A stretch of DNA of 64,000 nucleotides from Halobacterium noricense (lineage in GTDB: Archaea > Halobacteriota > Halobacteria > Halobacteriales > Halobacteriaceae), in assembly GCF_021233435.1 (NCBI RefSeq), contig NZ_CP089468.1, forward strand, positions 2,170,001 through 2,234,000, in the 5' to 3' direction. The notes under the pieces are model-generated. The model ran no database searches. It saw only the letters and a program-made list of their open reading frames with translations, and was not told the DNA's origin. This document shows positions 53,935 to 62,420 of this stretch, piece after piece. Within the stretch, counting starts at the first letter, position 1; each line of letters opens with the position of its first letter. Made by a program: the position numbers and the translations under genes.

Positions 53935-54870
53935 TTACGCGACGTCGAAGCCCTCGGCGAGCAGGTCCTCGTGGACGTCGCCGAGCGCGTACGTCGGGCC
54001 GCCCGTGACGTCGATGGTGACCTGCGCGGGGCCGAAGACGCCCTCGTCGACGGCGCTGGCGTCCCAGTCGGCGTCCGCGAAGATGTCCGCGAACGGCTTT
54101 CCGTAGCGGTCCGCGGCGGAGGATGGCACCGCCTCGAACTCGTCGAAGTCCTCGGTGACGGTGAGGTGGACGCGGCCGCCGTACGCGAGCGCGTCGTTCG
54201 TGCGGCCGATGGCGGCTTCCTCGTCGCCCGCGACGGGCGCGACGGGCGCGCTGCCGGAGGCGGTGAGGACGTTCGTCGGGTCGTAGCCGAGTTCGAACAG
54301 CCGGAACAGCGCGAGTTCGGCGGCGCGCGACGCGGCGGTGACGCTGCCGGCGACGCTCGCAGTGCGGTACGCAGGCAGGTAGACGCTCTCCGCGTTCACG
54401 TCCGCGAGTTCCGCGACCTGCTCGGCAGCAGACTCGGTGGGGAACGCGTCGCCCTCCAGCGCGAGCACTGCGAACTCGAAGGCGTCGACGTAGTCGATGG
54501 CCTCGTACTCGCCCTCGCGGGCGACCAGCGCGCGGGCGGGCCCGCTGCCGAGCCCTTCGTAGTCGTCGACGGTGAGCTCCCAGCCCGCCTTCTGCGCGCC
54601 CAGCAGGGCGACGGCGGGGCGGTCGCAGGCGAGTTCGACGTGCGGGAACGTCGCGTCCGCGACGTCGTCGACGCGCGTCTGCACGGTCGCCAAGCCCGCG
54701 GTCTGGAGTTCCGCCAGCAGCAGGCCGGCTTCGAGGCCCCCGCGGTGCTCGACGCCGAAGTCGATGACCGTCGCGCCGTTGTCCAACTCGAACGCGCCGA
54801 TGTCCAACTCCTCGGTGAATTCGAGGGCTTCGTCGGCGAGCTCCAGCGCCATCCGGTTGAGACTGTCCAT
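53935..54870 (-). CDS. mch: Methenyltetrahydromethanopterin cyclohydrolase
   Basis: 311 residues, interconverting formyl- and methenyl-pterin C1 carriers. Typical Mch stretches: LDNGATVIDFGVEHRGGLEA, AESVYLPAYRTASVAGSVTA and GYDPTNVLTASGSAPVAPVA, with AIGRTNDALAYGGRVHLTV. In non-methanogenic haloarchaea it serves tetrahydrofolate-type C1 metabolism. ATG at 54870. Confidence 0.95.
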   Translation of the reverse strand: MDSLNRMALELADEALEFTEELDIGAFELDNGATVIDFGVEHRGGLEAGLLLAELQTAGLATVQTRVDDVADATFPHVELACDRPAVALLGAQKAGWELTVDDYEGLGSGPARALVAREGEYEAIDYVDAFEFAVLALEGDAFPTESAAEQVAELADVNAESVYLPAYRTASVAGSVTAASRAAELALFRLFELGYDPTNVLTASGSAPVAPVAGDEEAAIGRTNDALAYGGRVHLTVTEDFDEFEAVPSSAADRYGKPFADIFADADWDASAVDEGVFGPAQVTIDVTGGPTYALGDVHEDLLAEGFDVA

Positions 54871-54920
54871 GCCGCCGGATTCGTCGCCCCGACACAAGAG
54901 GTTTCTCAGTCCACGCGCGG

Positions 54921-55232
54921 TCAGCGGTCCGACCGCGCCTCGTGGCCGAGTTCGCGCTCGACGGCGTCGACCTTCTCGCGGGCGGTCTGGTCGCTCGTGC
55001 GCTTGTCGTCGATTTTCAGGAACGTGCTCACGCGGTCGCCCTCGACGGCCTTGTGGGCTGCGCCGACCGCGTCCAGGAGCGTGTCGACGTCTTCGGCTTC
55101 GATGACCGTCCCCATCGGGTTCGTCTCGTAGGTGACGTCGAAGTCGTCGAGCGCGGCGACGGCGTCGGCGACGTCGCTCGCCATGCTCTGTTCGGTGACC
55201 GGTGCGACGCTGAGGAGTGCGATGACTGTCAC
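54921..55232 (-). CDS. MTH1187-family thiamine-binding-type protein
   Basis: 103-residue ferredoxin-like protein of the YqgV/MTH1187 (DUF77) family: VIALLSVAPVTEQSMASDVA, YETNPMGTVIEAEDVDTLLD and DRVSTFLKIDDKRTSDQTAR. Members bind hydroxymethylpyrimidine or thiamine; role unsettled. Lies 50 nt upstream of mch on the same strand and may share its transcript. Confidence 0.9.
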   Translation of the reverse strand: MTVIALLSVAPVTEQSMASDVADAVAALDDFDVTYETNPMGTVIEAEDVDTLLDAVGAAHKAVEGDRVSTFLKIDDKRTSDQTAREKVDAVERELGHEARSDR

Positions 55233-55275
55233 GGCCGGTACTGCGTCGGGCTGGTACTTAGCGGCAGCGACGCGA

Positions 55276-56571
55276 TCAGTCCTCGGCGGCGTCGGCCGCC
55301 GCGTTTCCGGCGGTGTCGGGCGATTCGTACTCCGCGCTCACGGGCGGGACGACCAACCAGAGGACGAACGACGCGACGAGGAAGATGGCGCCGAGGATGG
55401 CGACGGACGTGATAGTCGTGAACATCCCCGCGAGGATGCCGCTGCCGACGCGGAACGGGATGCCCGCGACCTGCCGGAGCATGTTCACCGACGACAGCAG
55501 CGTGGCGCGGCCGACGGACTGCACCTGGTCGTTGATGTAGCGGTTCTGGATGGGGCCCATCAGCGCGCCGCCGCCCTTCATAACGAAGAACATCGGGAAC
55601 GCGAGTACCGCCCACATTCCGGCGAACACGTAGGAGACAGCGATAAACGCGGGAATCAGCATCATCGCCTTGCGGACGCCCAGGAGTTCCTCGACGTCGC
55701 TGGCGTAGTCGCTGACGACCGCGGAGACGAGCGTGAACGCCGAGTACAGCAGCCCGAGGATGACGCCCTCGGTAAGCCCCCACGACTCCAGCGTCGGGCC
55801 GAACGACGCACGCAACGACTCCTGAGCGATGGGCTGAATCCACATGTCCATCGTGAGGATGGCCCCCGCGAACAGCGCGAGGTAGACGACGAACCACCGG
55901 AGGTCGGGCGCGCGCAACTGGTCGCGGATGACCGGGAGCGCGTCCACGATGGTGAGTTCCTCGTCCTCGTCGTCGTCCAGTTCGTCCTCGTCGACGCCGT
56001 CGTCGTACATCCGGTTCTTCGGGAGGCGGAGCACGAAGACGAGGCTGAGCGCCGCGGCAGCGACGCCCGCGTAGAACGGGTAGAACCGGTCGATAGAGTA
56101 GAGCACGCCGCCGACGGGGATGGTGAGGACCTGCACCCAGCGCGAGAGCGCGCGCGAGCGCCCGGAGACGTGCGTGTACTTGTCTTCGACGTCGTGCTCT
56201 TTGAGCGTGTCGTAGAGCCACGCGCTCCCGCTGCCGGAGAGGAACGTCCCGCCGAACGACAACATCACGAACGTGAACGTGAACCCGACGAAGTCGGTCG
56301 CCACGAGGTAGCTGGCGTTCGAGACGAGCATCAGGAACCCACCGACGGCGAGGCTGTTCCGCCGGCCGATGCGATCGCCGACGTAGCCGGTGGGAATCTC
56401 GCCGGCGACGACCACCACGGACTGGACGGTCGCGATGAGCCCGATTTGGGGGAGCGAGAGCCCGTTGAACAGGAGGAACAGCGTGTAGACGGGGTAGTGG
56501 AAGTTCGGCCGCGCGGTCGCCCGGTAGAGGTAGTACCGGCGGACGACCGCGGCCTTCGACAGGCGGCTCAT
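55276..56571 (-). CDS. MFS transporter
   Basis: 431 residues with twelve membrane segments split by an acidic central loop (EDELDDDEDEEL). Family motifs include TGYVGDRIGRRNSLAVGGFL (motif A, loop 2-3). Substrate unknown; likely a drug or metabolite exporter. A perfect 8-bp inverted repeat lies 34-56 nt before its ATG (56605-56627). Confidence 0.92.
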   Translation of the reverse strand: MSRLSKAAVVRRYYLYRATARPNFHYPVYTLFLLFNGLSLPQIGLIATVQSVVVVAGEIPTGYVGDRIGRRNSLAVGGFLMLVSNASYLVATDFVGFTFTFVMLSFGGTFLSGSGSAWLYDTLKEHDVEDKYTHVSGRSRALSRWVQVLTIPVGGVLYSIDRFYPFYAGVAAAALSLVFVLRLPKNRMYDDGVDEDELDDDEDEELTIVDALPVIRDQLRAPDLRWFVVYLALFAGAILTMDMWIQPIAQESLRASFGPTLESWGLTEGVILGLLYSAFTLVSAVVSDYASDVEELLGVRKAMMLIPAFIAVSYVFAGMWAVLAFPMFFVMKGGGALMGPIQNRYINDQVQSVGRATLLSSVNMLRQVAGIPFRVGSGILAGMFTTITSVAILGAIFLVASFVLWLVVPPVSAEYESPDTAGNAAADAAED

Positions 56572-56604
56572 AGGGGACAGCCGACTGTTATCCTAATCAG
56601 ACAT

Positions 56605-56627
56605 ATAACCACCGAGACTGTGGTTAT
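56605..56627 (-). promoter_or_regulatory. Inverted repeat ATAACCAC-N7-GTGGTTAT upstream of MFS gene
   Basis: Perfect 8-bp arms; the outer part (GGTTATATG on the minus strand) overlaps the likely TATA box. This layout is typical of a repressor operator controlling an efflux pump. Confidence 0.5.
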
Positions 56628-56800
56628 CAATCCCGAACTGCCTCGGGGAAACGGCCCACTGACCCGGGAACTGGCACTTCCACCGTTCCCGGAGCGCGGA
56701 TTCCGTGATCTGAATTACAGTCCAGTCTTTGATACGTTCGCCGCGGAGCACCGGCGACGCGGAACCAGCGTTGAAGTGGCTACCGCGAGTAGGGCCGCGT

Positions 56801-56980
56801 ATGCCCGGTCGTGACAGCCGCTTCCCGCTCGTCGCCGCGCTCGCGTGCGTCCTCGGCATCGTCGGCTACGTCGTCTTCGGCTGGCGGTTCGGGGACGGTA
56901 CCACCGACTCCATCACGTTCGCCGTTGCGCTCGTCGCCGTCGCGTTCGCGGTCGCCGCCACCGTCCGCGACAGACGGTAA
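56801..56980 (+). CDS. 59-residue two-span membrane protein
   Basis: Starts MPGRDSRFPLV and has two hydrophobic segments (VAALACVLGIVGYVVFGW and ITFAVALVAVAFAVAATV). No family recognised. The ATG at 56801 is chosen because the longer frame upstream crosses the MFS promoter. Confidence 0.6.
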   Translation: MPGRDSRFPLVAALACVLGIVGYVVFGWRFGDGTTDSITFAVALVAVAFAVAATVRDRR

Positions 56981-57022
56981 TCTGCCACAATCTTCTTTCC
57001 GGCCACGGCCGACGACCCACGC

Positions 57023-57193
57023 ATGGTACACCAGTTCAGCTGCCGAGACACCGGTCACGACTGCGACTTCTTCCTCGAATCGGGCGACATCGACGAGCTC
57101 GTCCACCACGTCCAGGACCACGCCGAACGGAAACACGACCGCGAACTCTCCCGCGCAGACGTCGAAGACCACGTCACCGAAGTGCAGGGATAG
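57023..57193 (+). CDS. DUF1059 family protein, 56 aa
   Basis: MVHQFSCRDTGHDCDFFLES then DIDELVHHVQDHAERKHDRE, the conserved Cys/His pattern of DUF1059, followed by ELSRADVEDHVTEVQG. Small soluble, perhaps metal-binding. ATG at 57023, 42 nt after the previous stop. Too short for most automatic calls. Confidence 0.85.
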   Translation: MVHQFSCRDTGHDCDFFLESGDIDELVHHVQDHAERKHDRELSRADVEDHVTEVQG

Positions 57194-57290
57194 GCGGAGA
57201 CGAGTGTAAGGTCGACAGCGAGGAGTACGACTGCGACCGTCGGCTCCATCACTCTCGAAGACGACTTCGGACGGTTCTAATTCTCAGTAT

Positions 57291-57298
57291 CTTTATCC
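57291..57298 (+). promoter_or_regulatory. TATA-like box before the HsdR_N-type gene
   Basis: CTTTATCC lies about 20-30 nt before the candidate ATGs at 57314 and 57323, consistent with a leaderless transcript. Confidence 0.45.
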
Positions 57299-57313
57299 GG
57301 TTGCCAGAATGAG

Positions 57314-58390
57314 ATGCACGAAATGACGCTTCGGGAGGAGTTATCGGAGTATGCGGAACGCTCCTCGGGTCTCATCGAGGACTCGCCGCAGATGGACGAG
57401 GAGAACACCAAGCGGAAACTCATCGAGCCGCTAATCGACCTTCTCGGATGGGACATTCTCTCCTCGGCTGTCGAACTGGAGTATTCTGTACAGATGGGGG
57501 CAACGACGAAGCGGGTGGATTACGCGCTCAAAATGGACGGAACTCCAGTCGTATTCGTTGAGGCGAAAGGATGCGATACGCCGCTCGGACAGAGTCACGA
57601 GGAGCAACTCAAGAGCTACATGCGGCAGGTCGGGGTCGATTGGGGACTTCTCTCGAACGGACGGGAGTTCAAGATATTCCGCCATCACGTTTCGAGCAAC
57701 AGAGTCAACCTGATTTCGCTCTCGGAGTTCGTCATCGAGGAGGTTCCGGACAACGAACACCCTCTCAAAGCCCTCTCACGTGAGTCCATCGACTCCGGTG
57801 AATCCCGACAGATTGCGGAGAAAATCGAGGCAGTACAGAACGCAGTCAAATCGCTTCGAGGGAACAAGGAAGAACTCGCGGAGGATGTGACGGGAGTAGT
57901 GTCGGGCGTTGCCGGGAATGCGGTGTCACAGCAAGTCGAGGACGAGGCGAAGAGTTTCGTCGACGACCTGATTGCGACGTTGGAGGAACAAGCACATCGG
58001 ACAGAAGTAACTCGTAAGCCGGCTGGTGGTAGTGAGGAGTCCGGAGACGAAGAGTACGTAGTTCGGCTCACTCGGAACGGCGGAGAGGTTCATCGAGTCG
58101 TCGCGGATGTACAGTCCGAAGCGATGGCTGCGCTCGTCAACTATCTAATTGGGGAAGAGGAACTACTGGACGAGATCGCGATTCCATACCTCCCGGGCAC
58201 TGGCCAAGGGAGTCGTGCGCTCCTCAACGACAAGCCCGAGCATCCGAATGGGTCGGATATGAGGGCCCAACAGCGGGTGTCAGGTGGCTACTATCTGCTC
58301 ACGAACCTGAGTGCGGAGGACAAGAAGCGGTACGTCTCTGAACTGCCGGAGAAGGTCGGGCTGGAGTGCGAATTCTCCGGCGGCTGGTGA
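57314..58390 (+). CDS. Stand-alone HsdR_N-type PD-(D/E)xK protein with novel C-terminal domain
   Basis: 358 residues. The N-terminal 150 residues match the type I restriction R-subunit nuclease domain: RKLIEPLIDLLGWD, then D69 (TKRVDYALKMDG) and E83-x-K85 (VVFVEAKGCDTP) followed by EEQLKSYMRQVGVDWGLLSN. No helicase domain follows. Residues about 160-230 are helical linker, and 245-358 form an unassigned beta-rich domain (YVVRLTRNGGEVHRVVADVQ; GYYLLTNLSAEDKKRYVSEL). No HsdM/HsdS nearby. G+C is lower than the neighbours. ATG 57314 or 57323. Possibly a defence or mobile-element nuclease. Confidence 0.82.
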   Translation: MHEMTLREELSEYAERSSGLIEDSPQMDEENTKRKLIEPLIDLLGWDILSSAVELEYSVQMGATTKRVDYALKMDGTPVVFVEAKGCDTPLGQSHEEQLKSYMRQVGVDWGLLSNGREFKIFRHHVSSNRVNLISLSEFVIEEVPDNEHPLKALSRESIDSGESRQIAEKIEAVQNAVKSLRGNKEELAEDVTGVVSGVAGNAVSQQVEDEAKSFVDDLIATLEEQAHRTEVTRKPAGGSEESGDEEYVVRLTRNGGEVHRVVADVQSEAMAALVNYLIGEEELLDEIAIPYLPGTGQGSRALLNDKPEHPNGSDMRAQQRVSGGYYLLTNLSAEDKKRYVSELPEKVGLECEFSGGW

Positions 58391-58519
58391 TTTAGAACGA
58401 AGGTTCAGCCATATCTATCGAAGAAGCGGAGTTCGGTTTCCGGCGATAAAGCGACTGTCACACCGGTATCTGACGCTATTGAACGAATCTAATAGCGGCC
58501 GGCGTTGAATCGAAGCTAT

Positions 58520-58963
58520 TCAGACAGTCTCGATTTTCCACTCATCTTCTTCTCTGTAGAGTCGATACTTTTGCTCACGTTGTCTATCCGGGGGTAGATT
58601 AGCGTCTTCACAGTCGATTAGTAACCCGGCAACAAAATCTTCGTACTTCGTCACCGAGTCCTCTGTCGGGTGTTCAACCGGATTAAGTTTCTCGCGGAAC
58701 CCCTCCTGCTTATGGATTTTGTGGTGGCAACCCATACACACCCCTAACACGATTTCAACAGGAAAGAGGCCGAACCGTGCAGCATAGCTGACGTGATGTT
58801 CCAGCAATTCCTTCACTTCGCCACAGATTGGGCACGTTCTCTCGATCGCATCTTCGCCCATCGACGAATGAGTAACTTCGTTCTTGGCGTGGTGGTCTGC
58901 CCACTGTCCCTCTGTCATACCGTTCGGCATATCACGGGCCATACCGACAGGGTAGGAAAACAA
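58520..58963 (-). CDS. HNH-type endonuclease-like protein
   Basis: 147 residues. The zinc/HNH core is CPICG (C44, C47), then LLEHHVSYA (H56-H57) and GVCMGCHHKIHKQ (C76, C79, H80-H81, H84), the order of the HNH betabetaalpha-metal fold. The N-terminal QWADHHAKNEVTH is His-rich. It converges on the HsdR_N-type gene. Base composition is AT-richer than the chromosome average here, suggesting acquisition. Confidence 0.78.
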   Translation of the reverse strand: MFSYPVGMARDMPNGMTEGQWADHHAKNEVTHSSMGEDAIERTCPICGEVKELLEHHVSYAARFGLFPVEIVLGVCMGCHHKIHKQEGFREKLNPVEHPTEDSVTKYEDFVAGLLIDCEDANLPPDRQREQKYRLYREEDEWKIETV

Positions 58964-59123
58964 ACGTATAATATTTCCCCCTATAAAATTATATTCTCGG
59001 TGTTATTGGCAATAGTAGTCCTACTATAACCATCAATTGTAGGGGGAGTTGTAATGGGTGTTGAACCTGTACTGTTATTACCGCTAAAGTCACTTTTCTC
59101 GTAAATTTCCTATCGATTCTTTT

Positions 59124-59237
59124 TCATCGTACAGGAGGAAGCGCGGGCGGGCAGAGTACCATGAGCACCTCGATGGTTTCCTGCGCGACGAGAGGGAAGT
59201 CGAAGTCTTCACTCTGGGCTTCTCCATCGAAGTTCAT
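59124..59237 (-). CDS. Possible 37-residue peptide gene with strong ribosome-binding site
   Basis: GAGGAGGTCTGCACATG gives a Shine-Dalgarno GGAGG 7 nt before an ATG, unusual in haloarchaea where most genes are leaderless. The peptide starts MNFDGEAQSEDFDFPLVAQE and ends with a hydrophobic, proline-rich segment (IEVLMVLCPPALPPVR). Acidic head and hydrophobic Cys/Pro tail could suit a secreted or membrane-active peptide, but this is inferred only from one short frame. Confidence 0.4.
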   Translation of the reverse strand: MNFDGEAQSEDFDFPLVAQETIEVLMVLCPPALPPVR

Positions 59238-59372
59238 GTGCAGACCTCCTCGCGCGTATTTTCGGTTCCTACTCGGTCGAAAGGATTGAGTGGAATCGGG
59301 ATTTTCATAGTCGTCGCTTGTTGTTTGTAGCGACGACGAAAACCGGGCGGAGAGCCGCGTTAGCGGCTGAAG

Positions 59373-59443
59373 TGCGCTGGCTGGGATTTGAACCCAGGTT
59401 GTGACCATGGCAAGGTCACGTGATACCACTACACTACCAGCGC
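59373..59443 (-). tRNA. tRNA-Gly(GCC)
   Basis: 71-nt cloverleaf: acceptor GCGCTGG/CCAGCGC, anticodon loop TTGCCAT within stem GTGACC/GGTCAC, T-arm CTGGGTTCAAATCCCAG, discriminator A. CCA not encoded. TTATATG (59482-59488 on the minus strand) is the likely TATA, about 40 nt upstream. Confidence 0.96.
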
Positions 59444-59450
59444 GCGTGCC

Positions 59451-59470
59451 TTCGTTCGCATTCGAACGAA
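59451..59470. repeat. Perfect 8-bp inverted repeat in the tRNA-Gly leader
   Basis: TTCGTTCG-CATT-CGAACGAA lies between the TATA-like box and the mature tRNA-Gly 5' end, so it would form a hairpin in the primary transcript. Confidence 0.45.
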
Positions 59471-59707
59471 CGGCGGGGTCACATATAAATCCGTTCTTTG
59501 CGACCGACCGTGAGAGGCACCGACAGGCTGCCGCCCGCGTGGGGTTCGCGGGTCGCGTGCGCGTAGTGAAATATAGTACGTCGCCGACGCGGCCGAGAGT
59601 GAGAACGTCTCGCATACGATTCGGGCGGTAGACGGGCGTGAAACGGTCACACAGGGTGGAAGGGGAAACGCCACCCTTTTACAGGAGGGGTCGGTATCTA
59701 CGCTACA

Positions 59708-59722
59708 GTCTCGTGACGAGAC
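59708..59722 (+). promoter_or_regulatory. Palindrome GTCTCGT-G-ACGAGAC before the S10 operon
   Basis: Perfect 7-bp arms, 17 nt upstream of the SPOUT gene ATG. A TATA-like CTTTTACA (about 59674-59681) would place it in the 5' leader of the ribosomal operon, as an operator or RNA hairpin near the start codon. Confidence 0.4.
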
Positions 59723-59738
59723 ACGGACGCGACACGGC

Positions 59739-60647
59739 ATGACACGCAGCGTACTCGTGCCGTCGTCCATCGTCCGGGAAGCCGAGGACAAACGCGAGGC
59801 AACTCGCAAGCTCGGTTACGTCGCCCGCGCGGCGGCGGTGTTCCGGATGGACCGGCTCGTCGTCTTCCCCGACGAAGACGGCGAACGGCACTGGGGCGGC
59901 GGGTTCGTCGAAACGGTGTTGCGGTACGCCGCAACGCCACCGTACCTCCGAAAGGAGGCCTTCGACACGCGCGACGAACTGGAGTACGCCGGTGTCCTGC
60001 CGCCGCTCCGTCTCTCGTCATGGACCGGCTCAGACTCGAGCGGGTCTGGGTCGTTACGACAGGGAATCGTGACCCAGGTCGGATCTGAAGGGCGCGTTCG
60101 GGTCAATTGCGGCATGCAACACCCAATCTCGCTCCAGACGCCTCCCGGTATGGAGGTCGAGGAGGGAGAGCGCGTGACCATCAGGGTCTCTTCGCGACGA
60201 CCGGTCCGTGCGAAGCTGGTCGACGAACCCCTCCCGGGGTTCTCGGTCGAACGCACGGGCCTCGGTGACGCTCTCGACCGACCCGACGCGGGCGTTCGCA
60301 TCGCCACCTCTCGCCACGGGACGCCGCTTGCCGCGGCCTCCCTGGAGGGGTACGTCGAACGCGCCGCCCGGGACGGACTGACTGTCGCCTTCGGTGCACC
60401 CAAGCGCGGGCTTCCGCCCATGCTTGGGCTGGAGCCGGACGAAGTCGGCTCCGAACGAGCGAGCGGGGAACGCAGTGACCCGCGAGTCGCCGAAGACGAG
60501 GTCAGCGAGGCGGTCGCCGACCCATCTACCGACGCACCCGCGCGATTCGACGCCTGGCTCAACACCATCCCGTCGCAAGGCAGCGAGGTTGTGCGAACTG
60601 AAGAAGCGATGTTCGCCTCCCTCGGCTGTCTGACGCTCACGGAGTGA
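59739..60647 (+). CDS. SPOUT-family RNA methyltransferase (DUF171/SPOUT1-like)
   Basis: 302 residues. N-terminal alpha/beta SPOUT half (TRSVLVPSSIVREAEDKREA; AAAVFRMDRLVVFPDEDGER), a central OB-like insert (LRQGIVTQVGSEGRVRVNCG), and the C-terminal SPOUT knot (TVAFGAPKRGLPPMLGLEPD; FDAWLNTIPSQGSEVVRTEE). The family is annotated as putative RNA uridine N3-methyltransferase. In archaea it commonly heads the rpl3 operon; here rpl3 follows after 4 nt. Confidence 0.92.
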   Translation: MTRSVLVPSSIVREAEDKREATRKLGYVARAAAVFRMDRLVVFPDEDGERHWGGGFVETVLRYAATPPYLRKEAFDTRDELEYAGVLPPLRLSSWTGSDSSGSGSLRQGIVTQVGSEGRVRVNCGMQHPISLQTPPGMEVEEGERVTIRVSSRRPVRAKLVDEPLPGFSVERTGLGDALDRPDAGVRIATSRHGTPLAAASLEGYVERAARDGLTVAFGAPKRGLPPMLGLEPDEVGSERASGERSDPRVAEDEVSEAVADPSTDAPARFDAWLNTIPSQGSEVVRTEEAMFASLGCLTLTE

Positions 60648-60651
60648 TACG

Positions 60652-61665
60652 ATGCCACAGCCAAACCGACCACGCAAAGGCTCGATGGGGTTCAGTCCCC
60701 GCAAGCGCGCGGAGAGTGAAGTACCGCGCTTCAACTCGTGGCCCGAAGACGACGGCCAAGTTGGCCTCCAGGGCTTCGCTGGCTACAAAGCCGGCATGAC
60801 CCACGTCGTCCTCGTCGACGACAAGGCGAACGCGCCGACGGAGGGCATGGAGACGACCGTGCCCGTCACCGTCGTCGAAACGCCGCCCATGCGGGCGGCG
60901 GCCGTCCGCCTCTACGAGGACACGCCGTACGGCAAGAAGCCGCTAACGGAAGTCTGGGCCGACGACACCCACGAGTCTCTCGACCGCGCGCTCTCCGTCC
61001 CGGAAACGGACGGAGAGACAGACGAATTGACCGAAGCGCTCGAAGCCGAAGACATCGCCGACGTCCGTGTGGTTACCCACACGGTGCCCGGCGAGCTTTC
61101 GAGCATGCCGAAGAAACAGCCCGACATCATGGAGACGCGCGTCGGCGGCGGCTCCCTCCAGGAGCGCGTCGATTTCGCTGCGGACCTCCTCGAAGACGGC
61201 GGCGCACACGAGTTCGGCGACGTCTTCCGTGCCGGCGAGTTCACCGACGTCGCCGGCGTCACGAAGGGCAAAGGGACCCAGGGGCCCGTCAAGCGCTGGG
61301 GCGTGCAGAAGCGGAAAGGCAAGCACGCCCGTCAGGGCTGGCGGCGCCGCATCGGGAACCTCGGACCGTGGAACCCCTCCCGGGTTCGCTCGACGGTCCC
61401 CCAGCTCGGGCAGACAGGCTACCACCAGCGCACCGAACTCAACAAGCGCGTCATCGACATCGGTGACGGCGACGACGAGGCCGTGAGCGCGGCCGGCGGC
61501 TTCCCGAACTACGGCGAAGTCGACGGCAACTACACGCTCGTCAAGGGCTCGGTGCCCGGTCCGGAGCAGCGCCTCGTGCGATTCCGCCCGGCCGTCCGGC
61601 CGAGCGAGTCGCCGCGCCTCGACCCCGAGGTGCGCTACGTGAGCACCGAATCTAACCAAGGATAA
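60652..61665 (+). CDS. rpl3: Ribosomal protein L3 (uL3)
   Basis: 337 residues at the peptidyl-transferase centre and exit of the large subunit. Begins NRPRKGSMGFSPRKRAESEV, has the archaeal insert VGGGSLQERVDFAADLLEDG and the conserved VTKGKGTQGPVKRWGVQKRK. The 2-nt gap to rpl4 indicates one operon. Confidence 0.97.
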   Translation: MPQPNRPRKGSMGFSPRKRAESEVPRFNSWPEDDGQVGLQGFAGYKAGMTHVVLVDDKANAPTEGMETTVPVTVVETPPMRAAAVRLYEDTPYGKKPLTEVWADDTHESLDRALSVPETDGETDELTEALEAEDIADVRVVTHTVPGELSSMPKKQPDIMETRVGGGSLQERVDFAADLLEDGGAHEFGDVFRAGEFTDVAGVTKGKGTQGPVKRWGVQKRKGKHARQGWRRRIGNLGPWNPSRVRSTVPQLGQTGYHQRTELNKRVIDIGDGDDEAVSAAGGFPNYGEVDGNYTLVKGSVPGPEQRLVRFRPAVRPSESPRLDPEVRYVSTESNQG

Positions 61666-61667
61666 CT

Positions 61668-62420
61668 ATGCAGGCAACTGTACGCGACCTGAACGGCGAC
61701 GACGCCGGGACGCTCGACCTGCCGGACGTGTTCTCGGAACCCGTCCGACCAGACCTCGTCAAGCGTGCCGTCCTCGCCGCTCAGGCCAACCGAACCCAGA
61801 AGCACGGCTCCGACGAGTACGCGGGCCTGCGCACTTCCGCCGAGTCCCACGGTAGCGGACGCGGCATGGCTCACATCCCGAAGACGGAGGGTCGTGGCGC
61901 GCGCGTCCCGCAGACCGTCGGCGGTCGCAAAGCGCACCCGCCGAAAGCCGAGAAAGACCCGGGTCTCGACGTCAACGACAAGGAGCGGAAGGCGGCCGTC
62001 CGGAGCGCCATCGCGGCGACCACGGACGCCGACGCCGTCGCCGAGCGCGGCCACGCGTTCGACGCCGACACCGAACTCCCGCTCGTCGTCAGCGACGACT
62101 TCGAGGACCTCGTGAAGACCCAGGACGTCGTGGAGTTCCTGGAATCGGTCGGCGTCCACGCGGACGTCGAGCGCGCCGACGACGGACGCAACGTCCGCGC
62201 CGGCCAGGGGACGCTCCGCGGCCGGAAGTACCAGGAGCCCTCGTCGCTTTTGGTCGTGACCTCCAGCGAGACCGGGCCGTCGAAGGCGGCACGGAACCTC
62301 GCGGGCGTCGACATCGCGACGGGCCGCGAAGTCAACGCCGAGGACCTCGCGCCGGGTGCCGAGCCCGGCCGGCTAACCGTCTGGACGGAGAGCGCCGTCG
62401 AGGAGGTGGCCGACCGATGA
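61668..62420 (+). CDS. rpl4: Ribosomal protein L4 (uL4)
   Basis: 250 residues; [20 protein letters not shown] opening and the basic loop [20 protein letters not shown] that lines the exit tunnel. Archaeal L4 lacks the attenuator role known in E. coli; no hairpin is seen at its start. It overlaps rpl23 by 4 bp. Confidence 0.97.
   Translation: MQATVRDLNGDDAGTLDLPDVFSEPVRPDLVKRAVLAAQANRTQKHGSDEYAGLRTSAESHGSGRGMAHIPKTEGRGARVPQTVGGRKAHPPKAEKDPGLDVNDKERKAAVRSAIAATTDADAVAERGHAFDADTELPLVVSDDFEDLVKTQDVVEFLESVGVHADVERADDGRNVRAGQGTLRGRKYQEPSSLLVVTSSETGPSKAARNLAGVDIATGREVNAEDLAPGAEPGRLTVWTESAVEEVADR

Noticed and set aside
57194-59372. A second tRNA-bounded integrative element at tRNA-Gly
   Set aside because: No duplicate of the tRNA-Gly 3' end was found on the far side of the nuclease patch, and no integrase is present, so island boundaries cannot be claimed.
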